Below are positions 19,654 to 29,263 of a DNA stretch of 64,000 nucleotides, piece by piece. The DNA lies in the NCBI GenBank assembly GCA_031285405.1, contig JAITWH010000015.1, forward strand, positions 38,826 to 102,825, written 5' to 3'. The DNA comes from Alistipes sp. (lineage in GTDB: Bacteria; Bacteroidota; Bacteroidia; Bacteroidales; Rikenellaceae). The notes below the pieces were generated by a model. That model was not told where the DNA came from. It ran no database searches and saw only the letters and a program-made list of their open reading frames with translations. The first letter of the stretch is position 1. The number at the start of each line of letters is the position of its first letter. A program made the translations under genes and the position numbers.

Positions 19654-20622
19654 ATGAACAGACTTAAAATCGCGCTCGCCGCAATCGCCATCGTAGCGGC
19701 GGGCACCGTAGCCGCACAGGACCTCACATCGGTGAACGCAAAGTACGCCGAAGCCGCCGCCGCCATCCAGGCCAAGAACTTCGCCGCCGCCGTACCCCTC
19801 TTCGAGCAGGTCATCAGCGAGGGTGCCGACATCGAGGGCGCCGAGGCGATGGTCACGGGCGCCAAACAGAACCTGCCCGTCGCCACCTACCAGATGGGCG
19901 GAAGCGCGTTTCAGGGAGGCAGGCTCGATGAGGCCCTCGCGTCGTTCACCAAGGCCGCCGAGGTGGCCGAGCTCTACGGCAACGCCGCCGTGCTGAACAA
20001 CGCCCGCACGTGGATCGGTCGCACGGTGTTGCGTCAGGGCGCCGACGCCTTCAACGCCAAGGACTACGCCGCCGCCGCCGCGATTTTCCAGAAGGGCTAC
20101 GAGGGCAACCCCAACGACACCGCCGTCGCCATGAACTTAGCAATGAGCTACATCGGCATGGGCGACTACGAAAAGGGTAACGAAATTTACCGCGCCGTGA
20201 TAGCGCTGGGCGGAACCGACAGCCGTTTCGCCGAAGCCGCCGCCAAGGCCTCCGAACAGTTCACGTCCGACAACCTCGTGAGGGCATCCGAGGCCGCCAA
20301 GGCGCAGGACTTCGACGGGGCCATCGCCGCCACCGACGAGATCATCGCCTCCGTGCCCGCCGCCGCACTCGCACACCTGACCCGTCTGCAGGCCTACAAC
20401 AGCCAGAAGAACTACGCCAAGGTGATCGAAACGGGCGAAGCCGCCGCCGCTGCCCAGACCACCGACGAAGATCGCTCGGCAGTCAACTTCCTCGTGGGTG
20501 CCGCCTATCAGAACACCGAGGCCTATCCCGCCGCCATCGAGGCCTATCGCAAGGTGACCGCCGGCCCCAACGCCGCCGCCGCCAGAGCGCAGATCACCGA
20601 GCTTCAGAAAGTCGTTAAGTAA
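19654..20622 (+). CDS. Tetratricopeptide-repeat exported protein
   Basis: Start at MNRLKIALAAIAIVAAG; signal peptide and multiple TPR-like units. Confidence 0.8.
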   Translation: MNRLKIALAAIAIVAAGTVAAQDLTSVNAKYAEAAAAIQAKNFAAAVPLFEQVISEGADIEGAEAMVTGAKQNLPVATYQMGGSAFQGGRLDEALASFTKAAEVAELYGNAAVLNNARTWIGRTVLRQGADAFNAKDYAAAAAIFQKGYEGNPNDTAVAMNLAMSYIGMGDYEKGNEIYRAVIALGGTDSRFAEAAAKASEQFTSDNLVRASEAAKAQDFDGAIAATDEIIASVPAAALAHLTRLQAYNSQKNYAKVIETGEAAAAAQTTDEDRSAVNFLVGAAYQNTEAYPAAIEAYRKVTAGPNAAAARAQITELQKVVK

Positions 20623-22563
20623 TTGAATAATCGAAAGATAGAACTTCTTGCACCGGCACGCGACCTCGAAACGGGTCGCGTTGCTGTTGACTGCGGGGCC
20701 GACGCCGTCTACATCGGTGGCCCGGGCTTCGGAGCGAGGCAGGCTGCCGGCAACTCGCCGCAGGATATCGCCGCGCTGGTCGACTACGCGCGTCCGTTCG
20801 GCGTGCGGGTCTACGCGACGTTGAACACGCTGCTGTTCGACGACGAGCTGGACGAGGCCCGCAACCTTGTACGCGCGCTGATCGAAGCGGGCGTCGACGC
20901 ACTGATAGTGCAGGACATGGCATGGGTGCGCCTCGTGGCCGATTTGGGTTTCGCAGACAAAATAGAGCTGCACGCCTCGACCCAGACCTCGAACATGCGC
21001 CCCGATGATGTCGCCTTTCTGGGACGGGCGGGGTTCCGGCGCGTGATACTGGAGCGCGCGATGTCGCTCGACGAGATCCGTGCCGTGCGCGCCGCGTGTC
21101 CCGAAAGTGTTGAGATCGAGGCCTTTGTGCACGGCGCGATCTGCGTGGCATACAGCGGCCGATGCTTCTTCAGCCGCTCCACCGGCGACGGCTCGCGAAG
21201 TGGCAACCGCGGCGACTGCAGCCAGCCGTGCCGCCTGGAGTACGACCTCGTGGGGGGCGACGGCGAGGTGATCGTCAAGGGGCGCCACCTGCTGTCGGTG
21301 CGCGACCTCGACCTCTCGGCACGCCTCGGCGAGCTGTTGGACGCAGGCGTGAGCTCGTTAAAAATCGAGGGACGACTCAAGGACGCCGCCTACGTGCGCA
21401 ACATCGTGAGCCACTACCGACGCCTGATAGACAACGAGTTGGCCACTCGCCAGCACCTGCGACGAGCGTCCGTCGGAGTGTCGACGCCCGACTTCGTGCC
21501 CGATCCGGCAAAGAGCTTCACCCGCGGCGGCACCGACTACTTCCTCGACGGCCCGACCGGCGGCGTCGCCTCGATTGACACCCCCAAGGCGATGGGCGAA
21601 CCCGTCGGCCGAGTCGACAGAACGGGGTGCGAACGTACCGGAAACAGGTTCTTCACACTCACCGGCCCGCCGAACTGTGGGCAGCGCGGCGCGTCCGGCG
21701 GCAGCGAATCGCGCGGCAACTCCACCCCCCCCCTCGCGACAGGCAAATCGCCCCTCGCGACAGGCGACGGCATCTGCTTCTTCGCCGACGGACGCCTGCG
21801 CGGCACCAGCGTAAATCGCGTCGAGGGGCCGCGCATCTACCCCAACCGCATCGACGGCATCGCCCCTGGCACCGAACTGTTTCGCAATCTCGACCGCGCC
21901 TTCGTGCGCGCGCTGGCCGGCAGTCGCATGAGGCGGCGCATCGGCGTTTCGGCGCGAGTGGCTATGAGCGAGTCGCGCGTCGAAGTCGGATTTACGGACG
22001 AAACAGGACTGACAGTCACTGTGTTACGCGAGGGCGAGTTCCCCGAAGCACGCGACACGACGAAGATGCTATCCGTCGTGCGCGAACAACTCTCCCGCAG
22101 CGGCGACACGATATTCGATGTCGGCGAGGTAAGTTTTGAAGGCGGCATCAGATTCGTACCTGTATCGCTGTTGGCCGCCATGCGTCGCGAGGGTCTGTCG
22201 CAGCTGTTGGAGGCACGGCGGCAGATCGCCCCGCTGCGAAATCCGGCGACCGAGGATCCCGCGGCACAGTTCCCACGCACCCGCATCGAGGCCACCGAAA
22301 ACGTCACCAACCGCATCGCGGAGAGCTTCTATCGCGCACACGGAGTCACGGAGATCGCCCCCGCGATGGAGCTGCACGGCGCAACCGAGGGCGAGGAGGT
22401 GATGCGCACGCGCTACTGCATCCGCCGCGAGACGGGCGAGTGCCTCAGGCGTCAGGGGCGGCACAACAGCCTGCCCGCCGACCTGTTTTTGGTGCGCGGG
22501 CGCGAGCGATGGCGCCTCGAATTCGACTGCGAACGGTGCGAAATGAGCGTAATAAAAGCTTGA
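20623..22563 (+). CDS. U32 family peptidase / collagenase-like (RlhA-type) protein (TTG start)
   Basis: 646 aa; ELLAPARDLETGRVAVDCGADAVYIGGPGFGARQAAGN; AFVHGAICVAYSGRCFFS; NRGDCSQPCRL; SLKIEGRLKDAAYV. Confidence 0.92.
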   Translation: MNNRKIELLAPARDLETGRVAVDCGADAVYIGGPGFGARQAAGNSPQDIAALVDYARPFGVRVYATLNTLLFDDELDEARNLVRALIEAGVDALIVQDMAWVRLVADLGFADKIELHASTQTSNMRPDDVAFLGRAGFRRVILERAMSLDEIRAVRAACPESVEIEAFVHGAICVAYSGRCFFSRSTGDGSRSGNRGDCSQPCRLEYDLVGGDGEVIVKGRHLLSVRDLDLSARLGELLDAGVSSLKIEGRLKDAAYVRNIVSHYRRLIDNELATRQHLRRASVGVSTPDFVPDPAKSFTRGGTDYFLDGPTGGVASIDTPKAMGEPVGRVDRTGCERTGNRFFTLTGPPNCGQRGASGGSESRGNSTPPLATGKSPLATGDGICFFADGRLRGTSVNRVEGPRIYPNRIDGIAPGTELFRNLDRAFVRALAGSRMRRRIGVSARVAMSESRVEVGFTDETGLTVTVLREGEFPEARDTTKMLSVVREQLSRSGDTIFDVGEVSFEGGIRFVPVSLLAAMRREGLSQLLEARRQIAPLRNPATEDPAAQFPRTRIEATENVTNRIAESFYRAHGVTEIAPAMELHGATEGEEVMRTRYCIRRETGECLRRQGRHNSLPADLFLVRGRERWRLEFDCERCEMSVIKA

Positions 22564-22565
22564 TA

Positions 22566-23525
22566 ATGAACGGATTGGAATTGATTGAGCCGGCGTTGGC
22601 CGACTACGAACTGATCGACTGCGGCGGCGGGGCCAAGTTGGAGCGTTTCGGCGACCGCGTCGTGGCGCGTCCCGAGCCTCAGGCCTTGTGGCAGAGGAGT
22701 TTACCCGACGAGGAGTGGGCTCGAATGTCCGACGCCACGTTTCGGCGTGACGGCGGACGCGACGGCGGCAGCGCGCGCGGAGGCGAGGAGCGCGGGCAGT
22801 GGATGCGTCGCGACGGCGCGCCCGAGAGGTGGACAATGCGCTACGACCACGGCGCCATGCACCTGCGTATGAGGCTGGCACTCACTGGCTTCAAGCACGT
22901 GGGTATCTTCCCAGAGCAGGCCGCCAACTGGGATTTCATCTACGACACCTTGCGCGAAATGTCGAGCGCCAACGCGAGCAGCGGCAAAATCAGCGAGTCG
23001 AACAGCGCGACCGAAAACCAACCCCTCCGAGTACTAAACCTCTTCGCCTACACGGGAGGAGCAACGCTCGCCGCCCGAAGCGCCGGCGCCGACGTCACGC
23101 ACGTCGACTCTGTGCGCCAAACCGTCACCTGGGCGCGCGACAACGCCGAACTGAGCGAGCTCGGCGACTCCATCCGCTGGGTGGTCGACGACGCAATGAA
23201 GTTCGTGCGGCGAGAGGTGCGCCGCGGCAGCCTCTACGACGGTATCGTGCTCGATCCGCCGGCCTACGGGCGCGGGCCCGACGGCGAAAAATGGGTGCTC
23301 GCCGAGGGACTCGATGAGATGTTGACGCTGTGTGCCAGCCTGTTACGACCCCACGGATTCCTCGTGCTCAACCTCTACTCGATGGGGCTGTCGGCCTTAG
23401 TCGCGCGCACGGCGGTGCACACCCGTTTCGGCGTGCCGCCACGCGAACAGTTCGGCGAGCTATGCTTCTCCGACCGCGCCGGCAAGCAGCTCCCGCTGGG
23501 GGTCTACTATCGGTTCAGCCGATGA
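22566..23525 (+). CDS. Class I SAM-dependent methyltransferase (RlmI-like)
   Basis: Start MNGLELIEPALADYELIDCGGGAKLERFG; VLNLFAYTGGATLAARSAGADVTHVDSV; ILDPPAYGRGPDG. Confidence 0.88.
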   Translation: MNGLELIEPALADYELIDCGGGAKLERFGDRVVARPEPQALWQRSLPDEEWARMSDATFRRDGGRDGGSARGGEERGQWMRRDGAPERWTMRYDHGAMHLRMRLALTGFKHVGIFPEQAANWDFIYDTLREMSSANASSGKISESNSATENQPLRVLNLFAYTGGATLAARSAGADVTHVDSVRQTVTWARDNAELSELGDSIRWVVDDAMKFVRREVRRGSLYDGIVLDPPAYGRGPDGEKWVLAEGLDEMLTLCASLLRPHGFLVLNLYSMGLSALVARTAVHTRFGVPPREQFGELCFSDRAGKQLPLGVYYRFSR

Positions 23526-23527
23526 AA

Positions 23528-23890
23528 TTACTGCCTGCCGAGCCTGCGATTCGCCGCGATGATGACGACTGCCTGCGGAACAAAGAGCCAAAATCCCGAC
23601 GTCGGATAGACGGCGCAACCGACCGCCGCGAAGATTAACAGGCTCACCCCGAACCTCATAGGCGCAGGCCGCTCGGTGACACGGATGTAGTGTTGCAGCA
23701 GCGGCCCGAACATCATCAGCAGCGGCCCCAACAGCAGAAACCAGAACCCGGGCCCCTCGCTGCCCGTGTTGACAAGCCCCGCCCGGAGCATCGCCCAATA
23801 GCTGCCGCCAAACATCGCCAGCGCGTACGCCGTGTGAATAACGCCCGTCCAGGTCAGGTACGAGCCGCTGTGTTTCCATAGATTTTTCAT
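23528..23890 (-). CDS. DUF6463-like integral membrane protein
   Basis: About 120 aa, four predicted TM helices; MKNLWKHSGSYLTWTGVIHTAYALAMF. Confidence 0.6.
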   Translation of the reverse strand: MKNLWKHSGSYLTWTGVIHTAYALAMFGGSYWAMLRAGLVNTGSEGPGFWFLLLGPLLMMFGPLLQHYIRVTERPAPMRFGVSLLIFAAVGCAVYPTSGFWLFVPQAVVIIAANRRLGRQ

Positions 23891-24029
23891 TTTTTTCGGT
23901 TTTTTTACGCCGTCCCATAAAGCAGCGGGAGACGAGGCGAAGATATCACTGTTATTCAAATAACACAAGTGGTATTTATACCCATTTTTTTGGGAAAGGT
24001 GAGTGTCTCCTATGCGACAGTCAATGCCC

Positions 24030-24168
24030 CCCCCGTCATTGCGAAGGCATTCGCCTGAAGCAATCCAGGTCGGAACGCCGACAGCGATTTATTTTGTGCT
24101 AATTATCCACCTTCGCAATGCCCCTCCACGTCATTGCGAGCCGTAGGCGAAGCAATCCAGATCGACAC
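24030..24168. repeat. Two GTCATTGCGA...GAAGCAATCC repeats flanking an AACG-loop hairpin (copy D, 24069-24082)
   Basis: gtcattgcgaaggcattcgcctgaagcaatcc and gtcattgcgagccgtaggcgaagcaatcc; between them GTCGGAACGCCGACAGCGATTT. Confidence 0.75.
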
Positions 24169-24194
24169 GCTGTTGCTGACTTTTAGATTGATTA

Positions 24195-25685
24195 TCAGCG
24201 CAATATCTCTTTAAGCGTAACCTGCCAAAGCTTACCCGCTGCCTTAGTAAAGGCAATCCGCGGACTGCCGCTTTTCGCACCTTTAGCACTGATACTCTCA
24301 GCGTTGACGCTTTTCGCACCACTGTTTTTCGCCCCGCCCCCCTTGCCACCCGCGGAACCCTCACGAATGCCAAGCCCCCGAGCAATCTCGACGGCCGAAA
24401 GCGGAAAATTATGCCTCATCACCTCGACACTCCTCACGCCGCCAACCTTCAAACGACGCCTGAGAACCTTCGGATCGAATGGCTCAACACTCTCAATTTC
24501 AAAGACTTTACCAAGCACCGCCCCACCGTTCCCGCCACTGTCCGCCCCGCCATCCGCCCTGCCAATCTCACCGCCAATCTCACCGCCAATCCCGCCGCCA
24601 CCGACCTCCCCAACCGAGAAACCATAACCATTGTCGGAGTCGATCCACACCCCGCGCTCCAAGAGGTAGCGACGCGCAACGCGCGCCTTTTGCAGCGCAA
24701 CGTCTGGAACGATCAAATAGCGATACTCATCGGGCGTAAACTCCTGAGCCAATGTACGTTGACTCGCTACCGCAGCCCGATTTTCAGAAGCCTGAGAATC
24801 GTCACCACGCGCATACTCAACCTCCCCCAAACCAATCGCCACCGCCCGTATTCTCGCCTCCGCACGAGCATCCGAACCTTCCGCACCGCCCCCAACGCCC
24901 GCGCCTGCCCCCACTTCCGCACAAGCCCCCATCACGACATCGGCAATAATCTCTTTGCACTCACCCCCAAGCGACACAACCTCCACACACACAGTCGTTT
25001 GACAATCGCCACCACCCAAAAAACCGCCACCCCAACCACCACTCCGACCAAAAATCCGAAACACCTCATCCACATCGAACAGCGGCGAAAGTTTAACCAC
25101 AAGCCGCGAAGCAACACGCTGAATGTCAGGCAAAAGAGTAACAATATCGGGCGAACAATCCTCCATCCGCACCATCTTCTTACCGCTCGCACTCCGACGA
25201 TCCGGATCGGCATACACAAGATCGGCCCGCCCAATAGCCCGCCCGCCATCCAACAAAAACTCCTCCGCCGAAGCTCTGATTACCTGAATGTTAAGCGCCC
25301 CGAGCCGCCGAAAATTCTCCCGAGCGACGGCCGCCAAAAACTCATCGCGCTCGACGGCGATCACCCGCTCGAACCGCTTCGACAGCCAAAACGAGTCGAC
25401 CCCCAACCCGCAAGTCAGGTCGATCGCCAACCCGCCCGAATAGTTTTTTCGCGCCGCCGTCTCCTCGCTCGACGACTGCTCGAAAGCCACCGGCGGCAAG
25501 ACACAACGCGCTGAATAATAAGAAGGTAACTTGCGCTCGGCACGCCGCAAATACTTCACCTGCGAGGCAACCGCCGCGGCATGCGGAAGCCGCCTGTCGA
25601 GCGCAATCGACATCGGATCGCGCCCGAGATTCTCCTCCACCGAACGGCCGAACTCGTCGCCCAAAAGTATATCTAAATCAGTCAT
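24195..25685 (-). CDS. Class I SAM-dependent methyltransferase with C-terminal THUMP-like region and Gly-rich inserts
   Basis: 496 aa; YSGGLAIDLTCGLGVDSFWLSKRFERVIAVERD; VYADPDRRSASGKKM; Gly-rich tracts. Confidence 0.75.
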   Translation of the reverse strand: MTDLDILLGDEFGRSVEENLGRDPMSIALDRRLPHAAAVASQVKYLRRAERKLPSYYSARCVLPPVAFEQSSSEETAARKNYSGGLAIDLTCGLGVDSFWLSKRFERVIAVERDEFLAAVARENFRRLGALNIQVIRASAEEFLLDGGRAIGRADLVYADPDRRSASGKKMVRMEDCSPDIVTLLPDIQRVASRLVVKLSPLFDVDEVFRIFGRSGGWGGGFLGGGDCQTTVCVEVVSLGGECKEIIADVVMGACAEVGAGAGVGGGAEGSDARAEARIRAVAIGLGEVEYARGDDSQASENRAAVASQRTLAQEFTPDEYRYLIVPDVALQKARVARRYLLERGVWIDSDNGYGFSVGEVGGGGIGGEIGGEIGRADGGADSGGNGGAVLGKVFEIESVEPFDPKVLRRRLKVGGVRSVEVMRHNFPLSAVEIARGLGIREGSAGGKGGGAKNSGAKSVNAESISAKGAKSGSPRIAFTKAAGKLWQVTLKEILR

Positions 25686-25696
25686 TTACAATCGTT

Positions 25697-27370
25697 TCAC
25701 CGCGGCAGCACAAACGGTTCCTCCTCGCGCGGACGGCCCGCGAGCCACGCCGTAAAGATAATCATTGTCGCGTAAATCGCGAAAACCGCCCACAGCGGCA
25801 GTGTGTACTCGATCGCCGCCTCGGGAACCGCGCTGGAGGCCTCCACGACCCGATTTTGCAGCCACGCCGGCGCTCCCACGAGCCACCGGAAGAGCGGCTC
25901 CAGTGCCGCCACAGGTGCGATGATCCAGACGAGCGAGAAGATCACAATGAGGTGCGCCGTGGTGATTATCAGCGGGTTAAGTACAATGCCCACTGGCGAA
26001 AAAACGCCGAACGTGTGCGACACTAAGGGCATGGTCGCGAGCGACGCCACGAAGCCCACCAACAGCGTCGCCCACAGCGCGTTGAGAATCCGGAAGCGAC
26101 TTCGCACGAGTCGATAAAGCGGTGAGAACCAGGCAAGTATCGCAGCCACGGCGATGAACGACAGCTGAAAACTGATGTCGAAAAGCAGGCCCGGCCGCAC
26201 CGCGAGCATCACCATCGCCGTGCCGCACATGACGTTGGTCGTGCTGCGATGGCGCGACGTCGCAAACCCCACCTGCGCGCCCGTGAACATGAATGCCGCG
26301 CGCGTCGCCGACGGCGAAAGACCCGTGAGCGCCGCGTAACACCAGATCGCCACGATGGCGACTAAGTTCTTGATTATATGGCCTCTCGGGAAGAACGGCA
26401 GCAGGTACAACAGCACATTTACGATCACGAAAACGATGCCGACATGCAGCCCCGACACAGCCAGCAGGTGCGACGCCCCGATTCGCGAGTAGGCCTCTCT
26501 GAGCTCGGGCGCGATTGCCGTTCGGTCGCCCGTGGTCATCGCCGTCGCTATTGCGAATTCGTCAGGCGTAACAAGCAGTCTGTTAAGTCGTTGCGTCGCG
26601 ACGGTTTGCAATTTCGTAATGGCCGTTTTTACGTTTTTGCGAGCTTCATACGAAATGTCAGGGTGCGAAAACTGCGAAATATAGGTTCGGCCGGTGTAGC
26701 CGCGCGCCTTCATCAAGCGGCTGTAACTCTCTGTGTCGGAGCTGTTTAGCGTGTCGATACCTGCGGCTGACGTGCTGCCGCCGATTGGATTGACGTAGCC
26801 GCGAAAAACGACCCGCTGGCCAGCCTCGAAACGGTACATTGTGTCGAACGAAACCAACAGTCGTTCGCCGGCTGAAAACCACTCCAGAGTGTGTTCTGGA
26901 GCGGAAATACTGTTTTTATTTGCAACACCTCCTGCCCCCGTTTCGCCAATTCTATCCGGTCGCCAACGAATCGCGATTCCGGAGGTGGAGGCACTGCGTC
27001 TGTCGGGGCGATGTGTCGGATTATCAGTGATTTGCAGCTCCATCCACACCCTCTCTCCCTGCGGAATTATGGGCCTCGGAGTGTGGGCGCAGGCCAATGC
27101 AGCTCCGAAAAACAGGATTGTTAGTGAGATGTAAATAGTTGTGATACTGCTACTTACGTCATGCGCGCGCCGCCTGCCATCCCCATTTCGACAACTCCGA
27201 GAGGCCAACGCGAGCCATGCCATGACGAAGCACACCGCGGCGGCTATCGTCCAGATATACAGCGAGATATCGACGTAAGAACCGCAGACGATTCCGACGA
27301 TCATCGGGACGAGGGCGCGCATCAGAGGCACGGCGTGCAGTTTTTCGTGGAGGGTCAGTCGCTCTTGCAT
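25697..27370 (-). CDS. comEC: ComEC/Rec2 family competence protein
   Basis: 557 aa; RLLVSFDTMYRFEAGQRVVFRGYV; YSRIGASHLLAVSGLHVGIVF; GLSPSATRAAFMF; multiple TM segments. Confidence 0.88.
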   Translation of the reverse strand: MQERLTLHEKLHAVPLMRALVPMIVGIVCGSYVDISLYIWTIAAAVCFVMAWLALASRSCRNGDGRRRAHDVSSSITTIYISLTILFFGAALACAHTPRPIIPQGERVWMELQITDNPTHRPDRRSASTSGIAIRWRPDRIGETGAGGVANKNSISAPEHTLEWFSAGERLLVSFDTMYRFEAGQRVVFRGYVNPIGGSTSAAGIDTLNSSDTESYSRLMKARGYTGRTYISQFSHPDISYEARKNVKTAITKLQTVATQRLNRLLVTPDEFAIATAMTTGDRTAIAPELREAYSRIGASHLLAVSGLHVGIVFVIVNVLLYLLPFFPRGHIIKNLVAIVAIWCYAALTGLSPSATRAAFMFTGAQVGFATSRHRSTTNVMCGTAMVMLAVRPGLLFDISFQLSFIAVAAILAWFSPLYRLVRSRFRILNALWATLLVGFVASLATMPLVSHTFGVFSPVGIVLNPLIITTAHLIVIFSLVWIIAPVAALEPLFRWLVGAPAWLQNRVVEASSAVPEAAIEYTLPLWAVFAIYATMIIFTAWLAGRPREEEPFVLPR

Positions 27371-27401
27371 TGGCGAATAACATTAACGCAGGTGTAAAAA
27401 A

Positions 27402-27518
27402 GTGTTACGGATGTAACGCTTTAAAAACGGCAAGTGTTACCGATGTAACGCTTAAAAATGGGCATGTGTTACCAATGTAACACTTGAAAACGGGCAAGTG
27501 TTACCAATGTAACACTTT
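27402..27518. repeat. Tandem array of four AGTGTTACC(G/A)ATGTAACGCTT palindromes, 32-bp period
   Basis: Units start at 27402, 27434, 27466 and 27498; each is a near-palindrome with a 4-nt loop. Confidence 0.9.
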
Positions 27519-27603
27519 TTTTAACGCCCCCAAAACTCTCGTTCGCCACTCCAAAACTCTCGCTCTTCGCTTCCTACTTTCGTTCATCGTCCCCAACTTT
27601 CGT

Positions 27604-29205
27604 TCATCGTCCCCAACTTTCGCGATCGAGGCTGCGATAGTTGATCGCCTCGGCGATGTGGGCGGTCGTGATTTCGGACGCCTCAGTGGGAGTTTCTGTC
27701 GAGGCAGCGGCGAGGTCGGCGATCGTGCGCGCGACCTTGATGATGCGGTCGTAGGCGCGCGCCGACAGCGACAGTCGCTCCATGGCCGTCTCCAGCATGG
27801 CCGACGCCTCGCGCGAAAGCGGACAGAAGGTGCGGAGCATCTTGCTGTTCATCATCGCGTTGGTGTGCACGCCGGCGCACTCGGCGAAGCGTTGCTGCTG
27901 GATGCGTCGGGCGGCGATGACGCGTGCCCGAATGTCGGTGCTCGACTCGGCCGGGGCCTCCGACGATATCTCGGCGAGGGGCACCGGCGTGACCTCGATG
28001 TGGAGGTCGATGCGATCCATCAGCGGCCCCGAGACGCGATTGAGGTAGCGGAAAACGACCCCGCCGCCACACACGCACTCCTTGGTCGGGTGGTTGTAAT
28101 AGCCACAGGGACAGGGGTTCATGGAGGCGACGAGGGTGAAGTTGGCCGGATATTCGACGCTGTAACGTGCGCGGCTGATCGTGATCCCCTTCTCCTCCAT
28201 CGGCTGGCGCAGCACCTCCAACACCGACCGGCCGAACTCGGGCAGCTCGTCCAAAAAGAGGATGCCGTTGTGGGCCAGCGACACCTCGCCGGGTTGCGGG
28301 TTGGAGCCGCCGCCGATCAGCGCGACCTGCGACGTGAGGTGGTGCGGTGCGCGGAACGGCCTTTGGGTGAGGAGTCCTTTCTGTGAGCCTAACTTTCCCG
28401 CAACGGAGTGAACCTTAGTGGTTTCGAGTGCCTCGCCGAGTGTCATCGGGGGCATGATTCCGGGCATTCGGCGTGCGAGCATCGTCTTGCCGCTGCCCGG
28501 GGCACCTATCATTATTACGTTGTGGCCCCCTGCCGCTGCTATTTCGAGGGCTCGTTTTACGTGGGTTTGTCCTCGGACGTCGCTGAAATCTTCGGTGTAG
28601 AGGTTTTGGATGTTGCTGTTGTTTGGGTTGTCGCTGCTTTGGGAGCTGTCGTATGCGTTTTGGCCGTCGATGGAGTGGGGGGCGGGGGCGATGTCGAGTT
28701 TGCCGTCGAGGAAATCGGCTGCCTGTCGGAGGTTTTCGACGCCGATCACCTCCAAATCGGCCACCACGGCCGCCTCGGGGATGTTTTCGATGGGCACGAT
28801 CATTCCGCGGAAGCCCGCTTTTCGCGCGTCGATGGCCATCGGCAGCACTCCCTTCACCGGTTTGATCTCGCCGTCTAACGACAACTCGCCCGTGATCATG
28901 TAACTGCCTAAGTTGTCGGGTTTTATCTGCTCAGTGGCGCCGAGTATCGCGATTGCTATCGGCAGGTCGAACGCCGCCCCCTCTTTGCGCATGTCGGCCG
29001 GTGCGAGGTTGACTACCAAGCGTTTACCCGGCATTCGCAGGTTGCAGTTGGCGAACGCGGATCGGATCCTGTCCTGGCTCTCCTTGACCGCGCCGTCGGG
29101 CAGCCCCACGAGGTACATCCCGAGCCCGGGCGAGACGTTGGCCTCGACTGTGACCGTCATCGCGTCTATCCCGTAAATTGTTGCAGTGTAGGCTTTTATG
29201 AACAT
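27604..29205 (-). CDS. YifB family Mg chelatase-like AAA ATPase (ComM-like)
   Basis: MFIKAYTATIYGIDAMTVTVEANVSPGLGMYLVGLPDGAVKESQDRIRSAF; GAPGSGKTMLARRMPGIMPP; CPCGYYNHPTKECVC; start at internal Met. Confidence 0.94.
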   Translation of the reverse strand: MFIKAYTATIYGIDAMTVTVEANVSPGLGMYLVGLPDGAVKESQDRIRSAFANCNLRMPGKRLVVNLAPADMRKEGAAFDLPIAIAILGATEQIKPDNLGSYMITGELSLDGEIKPVKGVLPMAIDARKAGFRGMIVPIENIPEAAVVADLEVIGVENLRQAADFLDGKLDIAPAPHSIDGQNAYDSSQSSDNPNNSNIQNLYTEDFSDVRGQTHVKRALEIAAAGGHNVIMIGAPGSGKTMLARRMPGIMPPMTLGEALETTKVHSVAGKLGSQKGLLTQRPFRAPHHLTSQVALIGGGSNPQPGEVSLAHNGILFLDELPEFGRSVLEVLRQPMEEKGITISRARYSVEYPANFTLVASMNPCPCGYYNHPTKECVCGGGVVFRYLNRVSGPLMDRIDLHIEVTPVPLAEISSEAPAESSTDIRARVIAARRIQQQRFAECAGVHTNAMMNSKMLRTFCPLSREASAMLETAMERLSLSARAYDRIIKVARTIADLAAASTETPTEASEITTAHIAEAINYRSLDRESWGR

Positions 29206-29240
29206 TATTTCGTTGGGTTTGGGGTTTTTGTTTTTGGCGA

Positions 29241-29263
29241 AAATCGCTGTCGGCGTTCCGACC
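29241..29263 (-). repeat. AACG-loop hairpin (copy E) directly after dnaB stop codon
   Basis: Reverse strand TAAGGTCGGAACGCCGACAGCGATTTT. Confidence 0.75.

Noticed and set aside
27402-27518. CRISPR array candidate (regular 32-bp repeats)
   Set aside because: Spacers are only about 11 nt and nearly identical, and no cas genes are nearby; it is a palindrome array.
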